Positions 44,051-56,402 of a DNA stretch of 64,000 bases are shown here, piece after piece. Numbering within the stretch: the first letter of the stretch is position 1; the number at the start of each line of letters is the position of its first letter. Under the pieces are notes generated by a model that saw only the letters and a program-made list of their open reading frames with translations, was not told the origin of the DNA and did not search any database. The position numbers were made by a program, and so were the translations under genes. Source of the stretch: Gymnopus androsaceus JB14 (taxonomy: Eukaryota > Basidiomycota > Agaricomycetes > Agaricales > Omphalotaceae); the NCBI GenBank assembly GCA_009733575.1, contig ML769398.1, forward strand, positions 186,001 through 250,000, given 5' to 3'.

Positions 44051-47000
44051 ATGGAGGCCTCTAATACAGCCCAGATTGCGACCATAGTGCGAGCGCAGGT
44101 AGGTGTATATTATCCTGGCTTTTGTGGCCGGAAAAGCCAAAAATGAATGCTCATGAAAAAAAAGATCATATTCCTTCTCTCAACGATAGATGATCAAAAT
44201 TGGGAGAGAAATCTGGTTGAGATACGCTCCTGTGCGTCTATAAAATTGATTCCAGCATTCACAGCTGCTAATATTTCCCTTCCTCCCCTCCAGCTATCGG
44301 AGCAACATGGCGTAGACACGTATCTGCACTTTATTCGCCGTTTGATCGTCCACTGTCAATCGCGACTCACATCGAACAATAACGCTGCTGCCCTTGACGC
44401 CTCCAACTCGCTCACCTTCCGGTTACTCGTACAAGAAACGCAACGGCTTGCACGGGACCCATTTCTGGCTGACCGGTTTCGCGAAGGAATTGATAAAGGC
44501 GAAGGAGAAGTGTTTAGGAATTTTGACTTTGTTCGATTTGTTGATCGTGTGGGACTGCGGCCTCTGGAGCGTTTAGTTCTTGCAGCTCCAATAGTTTCTT
44601 ATCCAACTAGGAAGGAATTTGCAGCGCAAGCCCAGTCAGTCATAAACAACGAGTTTGAAAACGCTGTCCTCAGTCTTTGCCAAAATCCGTCTTTTGACCA
44701 CGCGGATTTGTCTCCGAATCAGGTTGCCAAGCTTATGGCCAATCTCCTTTCCGATCCACCTCCAGATACTCCTGTCTTGGACACTGCCCAACGTGAGGCT
44801 CTCATTGCGGCTGCCCAAGCAAAATATGGCAAAGAAACTGTCGCTCCCATGTTACAGCGAATTTTACCCAATTTGAGGTAAAGTTTTCAATGCATCAAAC
44901 CCAACTCAATTCAACTCTAATTTACTCACAGTTTACCCTCTGGGACAACCGTGGTTCAAGCTCTCTTGATGTTTGGTCCAGAAATCACTGCCGACGCCGA
45001 TGTTGTTCGTGCTCTTCTGGCGCGTTTTGGAATTTCGGATGCCTCTCCACCTCGAGACGAACAAGTCATCGATATCATGTCCAACCTGAGCCGCAAAGCC
45101 ACAGAAGGCGCCGTGCTTTGCGACGTCGCAGCCCTAGTCCGAGCGCTGAATAGTTTTCCTTCCAACATCAATTGGGCTGCCATTATCAAGTCCTTCGATG
45201 TCCCCGACCGCCACGGTGTCGACACGCCTACCCTTAAACTCCTCATCGCCATTCTCCTCAACTGCCCTCGTGACACCGAACCACCCGCCGTAACTGGATT
45301 CTGGTCTATCTGGTCCAATTCTCTTTACCAACTCCGCCTCCTTGATGCCCTCCTCTCCCTTCCTGGCGACACCTTCAACTTTGTCCATCTACCTGGCCGT
45401 CGAATTGTGACGGTCGATGATGTAGCCATCGCCAGTCCCACAATCAAATCCCTTGCAGCGAATGTTCAAGGTCACACTTGGAATTCACTTGATCTATTCG
45501 AGGTGCTGGTGAGAATGGCAGATTCAGAATCCGCAGAGATTCGAAACGTTGTCCGCGAAATGTTGGACAAGGCCATTAAAATAAGTGCTGAGCTGGTGCA
45601 TATGGGTCTTCTGCAAGTACCGGTGAGTAATTTGTATCGACTTTTGGAGCAATTTGCTCACTTTCTATCAGGATGCGCCCTGGAATGAAATTCGTCTTGA
45701 ATACTCTCGCAAACTGTTGGCAGATGTTCCTTGCAGGGCATCCCAATCATCAGCTTGTTTTCATGAGGATCTGGCAGATAGAGCCAACCTATCTGACAGA
45801 TGCCTTCCGCGACTTTTATCAGGAGAACCCTCTCAACATCACACGCATCCTAGACGTTGCCCAGGACCTCAAAGTACATATTCCTCACTTTTATTCTTCC
45901 TCCATCTCGGCTCACTATGCCCTTTCTTCTCGTCAGATCCTCGAAGCCCTTTTGGAGGTTCGCCCTTTCGGATTTGCGTTGGACGTCGCTGCGCTTGCCT
46001 CACGAAGGGAGTATCTAAATCTCGACAAGTGGTTGATTGACAATGTCAACAACCATAGTGCGGAGTTTCTGCATTCGGTGTTGATGTTTTTGGAGGAGAA
46101 GATGCAAAGCGAAAAAACAATCAGGATTTCAGATCCCCAACCCGAATCCAGAACTATGCCTCTAAATCCAAATACCATCACCATCATTTTGAGGCTGTTA
46201 CGGAACAGGTATGTACAAGTATGCTTAGGAGTGTCACGATCTCTCATTCATTCTTCATAGCCAAAACCAAATGGCTGAAGAGGACAAACAATTCTGGTTG
46301 GATGTCAAGAATCACTGTCTTCAAGTTCATCCACGGCTCATGAGCATGATGCCCAACTCAGATATCGAGCCAGGGTATAGTGTCATCAGCTATTCCGCCG
46401 AAATTGAAGCGGAAGTTGATGGACTGTATAAGCAAATGTACGACGAAAATACCACCATCGACGAGGTCATCGCTATGCTTCAGCGATACAAAGAATCCAC
46501 TAATAACCGTGACCACGAAGTCTTCTCCTGCATGCTCCATTTCCTCTTCGACGAGTATAAATTCTTCCAATCTTATTACCCCGCCCGCGAACTAGCGATG
46601 ACGGGTTATCTTTTCGGAAGCTTGATCCAGCATCAGCTCATCGACTACATTCCTTTAGGGATCGCCATTCGGTACATCCTGGATGCCCTCGATTGTCCCC
46701 CGGAGACGAATCTCTTCAAATTTGGGCTCCAAGCTCTCGGTCGGTTTGAAGGCCGCTTACCAGAGTGGAGGCCCCTCTGTGAGACTTTGGTACGGAATGC
46801 GAACCTCCTGGAGGCGAGGCCGGAACTAGTTACTAATTTGCAAAGGTATCTGGCTTCGACCGGAGATGGTGCTGCTGTAGACGCTCGAGGTTCGCTCATC
46901 CCTCCAGCCGAAGTCCTTCCGGTGTTCTCTGCTATCCAGCCGGATGTCGTCAATGAGCCCATCGAGGTGCCAGCAGAAGATATTTCCGATAAAATCCTCT

Positions 47001-50000
47001 TCATCATCAACAACCTTGCGCCCAGCAACTTCACGAGCAAACTCGAAGAAATGCAAGGGCTGTTCAACGACGATTACTCGAGATGGTTTGCCAACTACTT
47101 GGTCGATCAGAGAATCAGTACAGAACCCAACAATCACACTCTCTATCTTCGTTTCCTGGACGCACTCGATAGGCAGAAGTTGTCGAAATTCATTCTGCAC
47201 GAGACCCTTGTCAAATCCGCGACTATGCTCAATTCAGAGCGAGCTTTGAACTTTGGAGCAGACAGGACCACGCTAAAGAATATCGCTGTCTGGTTGGGGT
47301 CTATCACGCTTGCACGAGATACCCCAATTAAGCACAAAAATCTTTCTTTTAAAGACCTGCTTATCGAAGGGTACGAATCTGGGCGAAGCATAATCGCCAT
47401 CCCTTTTGTTTGCAAGGTTCTCGAAGGTTGTGCCCGTTCAAAGGTGTTCAAACTCCCGAACCCTTGGCTTATGGGCGTTATGAGCCTCCTTGCCGAACTC
47501 TACTTCTTCGCGGAAGTAAAGTTGAAATACAAGTTCGAGATTGAGGTCCTCTGCACTACGCTCGACATCAACCTAGATGCCATCGAACCTTCCACCATTC
47601 TACGCACGCGGCCTCTTGGCGATTCACTTGCAGGACCTCCACTTCCAGAGTACGTCACGGACATTGATTCTTTGCCCATAGGACCATATGACCCTAGTGC
47701 TGGCTTGAACGGTGAAGGAAGCTTAGTGGGTGCTGGAGATGGACAACATGTACTGGGCCTCGGTTCGGCAAGCCCGTCGGACCCTTCAAGGATAATGGGG
47801 CCTCATATCGAGAGCATACTCTCAACGTTGGCGAACATGACGCACGTCAACCCTCAGTTGAGCCCACTGAACACACAACCTACGTTCAAACGGGCGGTAG
47901 CACTCGCCGTCGAACGTGCAGTGCGAGAGGTTAGTGTCTTGCTATTGTAGTTGTCCCTTCGTTGCTAATCCGTTTGCAGATCATCTTGCCTGTCGTGGAA
48001 AGGTCTGTTACCATTGCCGGTATCTCGACTAGAGAACTCGTTGCAAAAGACTTCTCGACCGAAGCTCATGAGGAGAAGATGCGTAAAGCCGGCCATCTCA
48101 TGGCACAAAAGCTCGCTGGTAGTCTTGCTCTTGTTACCTGCAAGGACCCCCTAAAAAGCAATCTTGCCGTGCATATCCGCCAATTCCTAGCTGAGAATTC
48201 CTTTGCTGATGTGAGTTTTGCTATTCTATTTTGACCGTCTATGGAGATTGACTGTTGATTTAAGATCGCGCAAAACGAACCAGTTATTGCGATTCTTGTC
48301 ACCGACAATCTTGAAATCGCTTGCGCCGCTATCGAAAAGGCTGCAATGGAACGCGCTGTCGCCGATGTGGATGAGGGATTCGCTGCTGCCTATGATGTTC
48401 GGCGCCGGCACCGTGAGGTTTGTCTCCAAATAATATCATGCAATTCTGTCTGACCATTACCTAGCTGCGCCATGGATTGCCGTATCTCGACCAGACTATT
48501 ATTGGTCCCGCTCAGTTCAACATTTCACTCCCTGATCCTTTACGCGTCGGGCCTAATGGCGTGCAGCCAAATCAGACCAGCGTCTACGAAGACTTTGGTA
48601 TGTTGATCATGTTTTTCCTGATTGATTGACACTCACTTTCTGTAGGTATAGACTCGAAAAGGCGCATTAACAGCAGGCCTAGTTCGACAATGTCGTTCTC
48701 GACACCAAACCTCTTCCCTCCAACTCCCGCTTCAGACTCCCTCGTTGGGTCAGGTGCAAGCCATCAGGATGCCATGGATCGTTTCGGCGTCATGACTCGT
48801 GATTTGGAAGCACTCTTCGCCCAACTGCCAGTCACCTCCCTCGCAACACTCTCTCCAAACCATGATGTACGATACCTCATTCGCAACATCCTCAGTGCCG
48901 CCAATCTTGGAGATCGCCAGCGCACGCCCTTGCAGATGTCTCAAAAGATAGTTCAACTTTTGTACAAAACATTGTCTCCTTTGGGCAGGGAGGTATATGT
49001 CGCGTTGTTGCAGCAGTTGTGTAACGCGTTCGAAGATGTAGCGAAGGAGGCAATTACATGGCTTCTATATGCTGAAGACGAAGTAGGTTGCTCAGTTGTA
49101 GTTGCTTAGCTGATACTGACTGGTTTTAGCGCAAATTCAACATCCCTGTTACTGTGACTTTACTGCGCAGCAACCTGCTCAACATCGGTCTTTTGGATCA
49201 GGCTCTCGCGAAAACATTGTACATGGGAACGATGGGACCCCGTCCTAGCCTGCTGAACTTTGTTTCGGGGCTGATCCGGGAGTGCTTGTCCAGCGAGCCT
49301 CCGGTGGCTTCACAAGCCCAGTTTCAATATTGTATTGAAATGCTCACAAATACGATGCAGGAAGGAAAAGCTACCGAGCAGTATGTCCTTGCTAACTTGA
49401 TCTGTGTTGGGAGTTTCTAATGGAACGTACGACAGGGTATCCAAGCTTTTGGACGATCTCCGTGGCGTGCGGCGTCCTCCCATGGCTTTGATTCCTGAAT
49501 CGCGCCAGCCTTCCACAAAGCCGGGAGCAGAAAATATGAGGGAAAAGCTTTTGGTTTGGTTCCAGCAATGGATCAACATATACCAACGGTCGCATTCTCC
49601 CGAGAAGAACTTTGTTCACTTCATTACCCAACTTACGAAGAACGGCATCGTGAAAGAAGAAGAGACCTCCTCACTGTTCTTCCGTGTATGTGCCGAAGCT
49701 AGCGTTACCAGCTACCTGAAGTCAGTGGCTGCGGGAGAGTACGATTATGCGTTCCAGGCATTGGATGCTATGTCGCGTTTAATCGTGTACATGATCAAAT
49801 ATCATGGAGATCCTTCTGGTGGCAATGTCGACCAAGCAAAAGCCCACTACTTATCAAAAATCCTGTCAATTTTCGTTCTCGTCGTGGCCAATTTCCACGA
49901 GGAACAGGGAGTTGCCTTTCAACAAAAACCGTTCTTTAGGTTTTTCTCTAGCCTTATTAACGATTTGCATACCATGGAGGTGCACTTGGGTACTGCATAC

Positions 50001-51263
50001 TTTCAACTCCTTTTCTGCATCAGGTATGTTCTGTTCTCACAATTTGCTGCGCCATAATTCATAGTCCCTCTTAGCGACACTTTTATATCCTTGCAACCAA
50101 CCAACTTCCCCGGGTTTGCATTTTCCTGGATGTGTCTCATCTCTCATCGTCTGTTTATGCCGAAACTGCTTCTATCGGAGAATCGAGAGGTAGGCTTGTT
50201 GCTCATCTGCGCCTTCTTGTATCGTCTGATTGTTTTACGACAGGGTTGGTCTGCGTTCCACAAATTGTTGGGCTCCCTTTTCAAATTCCTGGCCCCGTTC
50301 CTAAAAGAAGCGGACCTTCAAGTTGCTACTAGAGATCTATATCGTGGAGCTCTGCGGCTACTTCTGGTTCTGCTACACGATTTCCCCGAATTCCTGAGTG
50401 AATACTACTTCACTCTCTGTGATGTAATTCCTCCTCGTTGCATTCAACTTCGAAATATCATACTCAGCGCATTCCCCCCTACCATCGTCTTACCCGATCC
50501 TCATCTTCGCAATATTTCCCTCGAGTCGATTCCGGAAATGGGCCCAATCCCACCCATTCTTTCAGACTTTACTTCCGCTCTCAAAAACACCGATCTCCGT
50601 ACACATCTCGACCAGTTCCTTCTGAGTCGCGGATCGTCTTCTTTCTTGTTACGCTTAAGGATAGATTCCGGTATCCTGGGATGACGGATGCGATGTCCGA
50701 CTCATACAACCTCTCTCTTCTAAACACTGTTGTGATGTATATTGGTGTTTCTTCGGTTGCGCAAGCCAAGGCGAGGAGTGGCACTTCTGTCTTCATACCT
50801 ACAGACCCTGGAGTTGTTGCCATCCAATACCTAGCTACCAATATGGACGTTGAAGGTTCGCCCTGCTCTTTATCCTCTCTCTTTCAAATCTAACTATCCT
50901 GTCAGGGCAACACCATCTTCTAAGTGCCATAGTGCTGCACCTGCGATACCCCAATGCCCACACTCACTGGTTCAGCGCTCTCGTTCTGCATCTGTTTATA
51001 GAGGTCAATGACGACAAATTCCGAGAAGTGATGACCAAGGTTCTACTCGAACGATTCATTGTTCACAGACCGCATCCCTGGGGAGCTCTCACGACCTTCA
51101 TTGAGTTGCTCAGAAACCCCAAATACGAATTCTGGAACAAGGACTTCATTCGGATTGCACCGGAGGTTTCATTACTGCTCGAAAGCGTGAGTATGCTTGG
51201 TTTTTCATATGAGCTTGAGCTGAACTCTTCGTTTAGGTTGCTACGTCGATTTTCCAACCGTAG
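44051..51263 (+). CDS. NOT1: CCR4-NOT complex scaffold NOT1 (Cdc39/CNOT1)
   Basis: Scaffold of the CCR4-NOT deadenylase, which controls mRNA decay and repression. ATG at 44051 gives MEASNTAQIATIVRAQ, then IIFLLSTIDDQNWERNLVEI. The order of domains matches CNOT1: N-terminal HEAT repeats (44.2-46.2 kb); the TTP-binding-type domain (46.3-46.8 kb, EVFSCMLHFLFDEYKFFQSY); the MIF4G domain that docks Caf1 (about 46.97-47.6 kb, KILFIINNLAPSNF, then KNIAVWLGSITLARDTPI); the CAF40/CNOT9-binding DUF3819 (47.8-48.4 kb, LPVVERSVTIAGISTRELV); and the NOT superfamily C-terminal domain (49.6-51.26 kb), ending LLLESVATSIFQP. Introns are few. Near 50636-50648 the frame changes between LLSRGSSSFL and TLKDRFRYPGM, where one base seems missing. 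One early junction (near 44232-44295) is uncertain. Confidence 0.92.
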
Positions 51264-51788
51264 ATTCTGTACCTTTTTTTTTCTTATTAGTCCATTTGCT
51301 ATCTTTGCGCATTATCTCCTGTTTTCATACTTATATTCCTGGGTTCTTTTTCTTTTTCTTCTTACTCATCGTGCAAAATTGTATTGTAACAGTATCATTA
51401 CCTCTTGATTGCGCCGTTTTCAAGTGTTGAAAGGGTGTTATTTTTTCGCAAGTTTTGGGTTCATTGCCATTGTTTGAACGCACGAATCTTCGGCCCTTCT
51501 AATAATACAGATGACGGATTGGAATTTATATCTCACAACCAAAGCATGAGGAACTTTCAATTTTACCGAAACGATACATGTTGCTTTGACCTTTTCCATG
51601 ATAATGACTCGGTCCTTATCGCGGTGAACGGTGACTTGACCGTAAATTTCTGACCAATTTGATTCAACTCTTCATTCAAAGGCTGACACTGGGCTGATTA
51701 AAGTAGTCTCGGCATTTTAATGCATTAACTGACCGCCATATAAAATAACCGTGGCATTCCACCCCTCGTTCAACCTCAACGTTCAGAC
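51264..51788. other. Intergenic region
   Basis: About 525 bp between NOT1 and the first ketopantoate reductase. T-rich at the start (NOT1 3' region), with a TATAAAATAA-like element at about 51738-51748 that could serve the downstream gene. No coding frame supported. Confidence 0.5.
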
Positions 51789-53416
51789 ATGGTGCAGCAG
51801 GATATTTTGGTTGTAGGATTGGGTGCTGTTGGCACTATCTGTAAGCTTTCCGTTCTGTCCGTGGCTGGTTTCACAACTTAATCTCTTCATTAGATGCATA
51901 TAGTCTCCATTGTTCTGATAAGGTGCGACTAACAGTCGTAGCGAGAGGAAATTACGAGCTTATCAAGGGTAAGATGGTAGCTAGTAGAAAAACTCGAGTC
52001 ACTAACTCGGTGCTATACCTATACAGAACATGGAATGGACATTAAAAGTCAAAGATTTGGGGATGTCAAAGGCTGGAAACCTTATCGCGGTGAGATGCGA
52101 CGCGACCTTGTAACTTTCGCTAACATTTCACGACAATAATATATAGTGGTCAATTCGGTCTCCGGTGCTGCTGATATACAGTACACGTATGTTATCCTGT
52201 CGACCAAATGTGTCCCGGATGTCATCAAGACCCCAGAGCTCCTCAAGCCTCTCCTCTCGCCACCGTACTGTGACAAATTTGATCAGCCTACATATGTATT
52301 GCTTCAAAACGGGTTGAACATTGAGGTAGATCTCTACCGCGCTGTTAAAGCCCTGAGAAAGACCAGTGAGCCAAGAATCATAAACACCAGCATATACGTC
52401 TTGACAAACTTGATCGCACCGAATGTCGTTGAGCATGAGCCTTTTGTGGGTGCTGATGTCCTGAATGTTTCGCCTCCTTTTGTGGGTATAGATATCATAA
52501 ATGATTCTTTCAGTCTGACATGTTGCCACCACTTCTCAAGGCACGACTGGATATAGGTGTATATCGACCAAATGATTTTACAACTATGGTCAATTCATCG
52601 GAGGAACAGCACCTACTTGAAGAATTCAAAGATTTGTTTCATGTACGTGCATATCTTTTGGCTGGGGATGAATTCTTACATTTGCGCCATGCGGCACGGC
52701 GTTACAGAACACAGAAATCAACATACATCCAGAATTCCAACGCAAGAAATTTTCCAAAAATATGCTGAACATTGCATTCGCCTCTTTGGCCTGTTTGACA
52801 AGGTGAGCACTAGCGATGACAGTTATGTGCAAGAAGTACTTATGTAGATGCTACATTACAGATGTTCTATTTCTTCCGTGTTCCGGCCACCTCCCACAAC
52901 GATCCCGTATGAGCCTTACTTAGAGGCTGCAACTGCTGATCGAGTCGATCGCTACACTCGAAAATGGATTGAGGATATCATGAAAGAATGTGTTCAGCTG
53001 GGTACGAGTCTCTAGCTATACACGTGGCTCTCGAAACAGCGCTAAACTCAAATAACTAGGCCATGCAATGGGCTTTCCGGATTCTGAGGATGGTCTTCCT
53101 TCAAGTATCGTGGAATCTATCATGAAAGCATTTGAGAAAAACTACTCCAATCCACATACAAACCACAATCCGAGCGCTATGTTAGATATCGAGAAGGGTG
53201 CTCCCATTGAAGTCGAAGTGATTTGGGGAGAAGTTGTGCGTATGGCAGAGGAAAGAAAGGTCGATGTACCCGTAAGTGTTCAACACTGGCTTCAGATATA
53301 TTTATTAATGCTTCTCTGTGCAGCGCATCGAAATGGCCTACTCATTGCTTGTTTTGGTACAGAACCAGGCCTTACGTCGGATACATTCTGCCAGGAGTGA
53401 GTTGCTGAAGGTATAG
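51789..53416 (+). CDS. 2-dehydropantoate 2-reductase (ketopantoate reductase, ApbA/PanE family), copy 1
   Basis: NADPH-dependent reductase of the ApbA/PanE family, which makes pantoate in the pantothenate/CoA pathway or reduces related keto acids. ATG at 51789 gives MVQQDILVVGLGAVGTI, the Rossmann G-x-G-x-x-G. Short exons follow: YAYSLHCSDKVRLTVVARGN, GMDIKSQRFGDVKGWKPYR, ILSTKCVPDVIKTPELLKPL, TYVLLQNGLNIEVDLYRAVK, ARLDIGVYRPNDFTTMVNSS, FQRKKFSKNMLNIAFASLAC, HAMGFPDSEDGLPSSIVES, and IEMAYSLLVLVQNQALRRI. Stop at 53416. About eight introns of roughly 50 nt were inferred and all frames join. It has a close paralogue at 56403-57958. The family often includes orphan enzymes in fungi, so the true substrate is open. 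Confidence 0.83.
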
Positions 53417-54319
53417 ATATTTCGAGGAAATACTTTCCCTTTTTATGCAAGTCACCAGTATTTTTGAGATCGCTGTCCAATGCACCAGCTGCTATGCTGA
53501 GAACACGCTTCTTGCACTTGCCTCGCTGTATCCTCAGGCTCTATATAATCATTAGATGGTAACCAGAATCGTGACTCAATTAAGCAGCTTACTCTGCACG
53601 TCTTTACTTCCACCGACACTCCAACTTCTCCCCCTCCTATCGCAAAATCTCCAACAGTTGTACCCTCCTCGATTCATCCTTCGTAGGGCAGTGGGTATGG
53701 GGTTGGAACAGTGGTCTTCGAAAGCAGAGGTTAGGGCATAGCTGCCTGTGGTCGACTGTCTGTCGTATGCTGAGTATCGAATGCAAGGTAAGGGTGCGTC
53801 GCGTTTCGCAAGTTGGATGACGCGCCGGGAAGTGGTTTCAACGTCCAACGTCATTCAGCCAACCGGATTTTCAAGCTCTCTCATCCAATGACCAGCGATA
53901 AGTGCACCGCTCAGGGGATTTCGAGATTCCATGTATAGCTGAACGCGACAGAACCTATGCTGCACGTGGTAGCGAAGTTCGTACTCACAGCTTTGACCAG
54001 TACTTAGAATTTATGCTCTTTTTGTCCTCCAGTAAACTCAACTAATGTTCGGAGTCCTTTCTTCAATCAGCGAATTCCAAGTACCAGATGACACCTCAAT
54101 CTATCGGACCGTTACGAGGCTCTCGTGATTGCTTCAGAAATTGCTTCGAAATTGTTTTGAATGTACTCGGACCCGGTCAAGCTATTAAAAAGGTGCATGA
54201 ACCGTAACGGAACGGGAGAGATCATGCATGACCTCGCACAATATATAACATTATGTACATGGGCGAAAATAAAAGATTTCAATCATCCACAGTCTTCCCA
54301 ACGTTAGTCGGTCAACTTC
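53417..54319. other. Intergenic region of about 900 bp
   Basis: Lies between the first reductase and the sugar transporter. Open frames here resemble no family. A CT-rich tract occurs around 53590-53680. It likely contains the transporter promoter (possible TATATAA at about 54240-54248). Nothing else supported. Confidence 0.5.
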
Positions 54320-56107
54320 ATGCGACCCAAGGTATACCAATTCTTCTTGGCGCTTTTCGCTGCCTTTGGTTCTTTTCTCTACGGGTACGACCTTGGGGTC
54401 ATTGCATCTGTGGTGGCATCAGACTCGTTTGCGGACAAGTTCTTGACTATTGACGCAACTACTCGAAGCGGTACTGTGGTTGCACTTTTTACTGCTGGTA
54501 TGTTGCATGACAAAGCTGTCCTCTCAAAGTCCTGACCGTCAATGTAGGCGGGTTCTTTGGCGCATTCGCGGCAGGATTCTGTGACCCACTAGCGCGTCGT
54601 GGCACTCTTGCTTTTGGATCATGCCTCTTCATCGTCGGCGGTATCCTGCAAACTTCGGCACAGGAGATTGGTATGCTGTATGCCGGACGACTGATAGCAG
54701 GTTTTGGTATTGGCATCCTCGTCGAAGTCGTACCCATCTTTCAGGCCGAATTCGCTCACGCTAGCATCCGTGGCATCTTGGTTTCCCTACAGCAAGCCAT
54801 GTTGGGCATTGGATCGCTTGCGGCATCATGGATCGGCTACGGATGCTTCAAGCACTGGGCTCACACTGGCAATACCGCTCAGTGGAGGATTCCGTGAGTA
54901 TATTCCAAGAACAGTGCTTACGAGGCCGTTGTCTAATATCGAGTAATAGACTTGGACTACAAATGGTACCAGCAGTAGGCCTTGCGGCTTGTATTTATCT
55001 CTTTCCAGAATCACCTCGCTGGCTCATTGACCACGGCCGCAGCGAAGAAGGTCTCGAAACTCTTGCTCGTCTGCACGCTAACGGCAACAAAGACGATCCA
55101 TATGTCCAAGCAGAGTACGAAATCATCAGAGCTCAAATCAGCGAAGAGCACGAACATGCTGCCAAGTCTTATGCAGAGCTGTTCAGGACCCGAGCCAACA
55201 CTCGCCGCATAATACTCGCTTGCGCTTGCCAGGCGTCTGCACAAATGACTGGTGTTTCGGCGATTCAGTACTTCTCGCCCGCCATCTTTGCGCAGATTGG
55301 TATTTCTGCGACTTCCACCCTCCTCTACCAAGGGCATCAATTCCATCCTCGGAGAAGTAGCCCAATTTATCTTCTTCTTTCTCATCGATCGTGTGGGAAG
55401 AAGGCCGCTACAGATTGGCGGTAATTTAGCTTGTGCAGTAGCCTTCGTCATAGGTGCAGCACTCCTTGCAGAATTCCCGCCCACGTCTTCCAACAGTGCC
55501 GCTCATTGGAGCTTCATAGTCGCTAGTACCTGGGTCTTTAACTTCTGCTTCTGGTAAGTCTACTCATAAGCCATGTTATGAATACTTATACCCAGGCACT
55601 GACAACACTAGTGCGTCGGGCACCATGTCCTGGATCATACCCGCAGAAATCTTTAATACCGCAACTCGAGCCAAGGGCGTATCCCTTGCCACTATGGTCT
55701 CTTTTGCCTTCAACACTATGATCGGACAAGTAACACCCGTCGCTCTGGCCAAGGTAGGGTGGAGATACTACCTCCTCTTCATCATCTGCGACATTGGTAA
55801 TGCACTCTTCTTCTATCTGTTCTGCCCAGAGACAAAGGGTCTGTCACTCGAAGCCATGGACGACCTCTTTACGAATTCATCCTGGCTTGTTCCAGGAAGC
55901 AAGTGGGCACCTTCGCTTGCTGTCAATCCGGATGCGGTGGTGGAGATGAATGAGGAGGAGAAGTTCGCGGATTCCAAGCATGCTGCTGGCAATGAATTAG
56001 GCCGGTTCTCGAGCTCAGGAAACTCTAGGTTCGATCCTCAGAGAGAGAGAAAGAGAGAGAGCAACGAGGAAACGACAGTTGATGAGCGTCTACGAAGCGT
56101 CATATAA
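54320..56107 (+). CDS. MFS sugar transporter, with apparent one-base frame break
   Basis: Sugar-porter family protein with twelve expected helices. ATG at 54320 gives MRPKVYQFFLALFAAFGSFL and YGYDLGVIASVV, then GGFFGAFAAGFCDPLARRG, GRLIAGFGIGILVEVVPIFQ, PLGLQMVPAVGLAACIYLFP, PESPRWLIDHGR, LIDRVGRRPLQIGGN, TMSWIIPAEIFNTATRAKG, and the PETKGLSLEAMDDLF motif that closes helix 12. The tail is rich in Ser, Glu and Arg. Near 55332-55334 a GGG appears where the family frame (STLLYQGINSILGEVAQF) requires one G fewer, so as given the frame is broken in the middle. It lies between two ketopantoate reductase paralogues. Likely substrates are hexoses or related polyols; this is inference from the family. 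Confidence 0.83.
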
Positions 56108-56402
56108 CCGGAAAGTAAGTTTCGCGTTACAAGGCAATGTAAGGAAGCTACGAGTCTTATGATCGATCAACACACTGCAGATGTGTATTACAGATGTAAA
56201 AGCAGGACGAGGATACATACAATACGATGTACAGTACTACTTATATACTATACTATCCAGTATTGAGTGACGATAAGTCAAATAATTCATGTATAAATGG
56301 TAACGTACTAGAATAGAACGATCAATGAAGTTCACATCAAAATCCTTCGAGGATTTGCTGCTTTGACCTTTTCTCACGATCCTTCTTCTCCTCGCCCTCA
56401 TC

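Noticed and set aside
51405..51653. Plus-strand open frame after NOT1
   Set aside because: AT-rich 3' region, with no family pattern or splice evidence.
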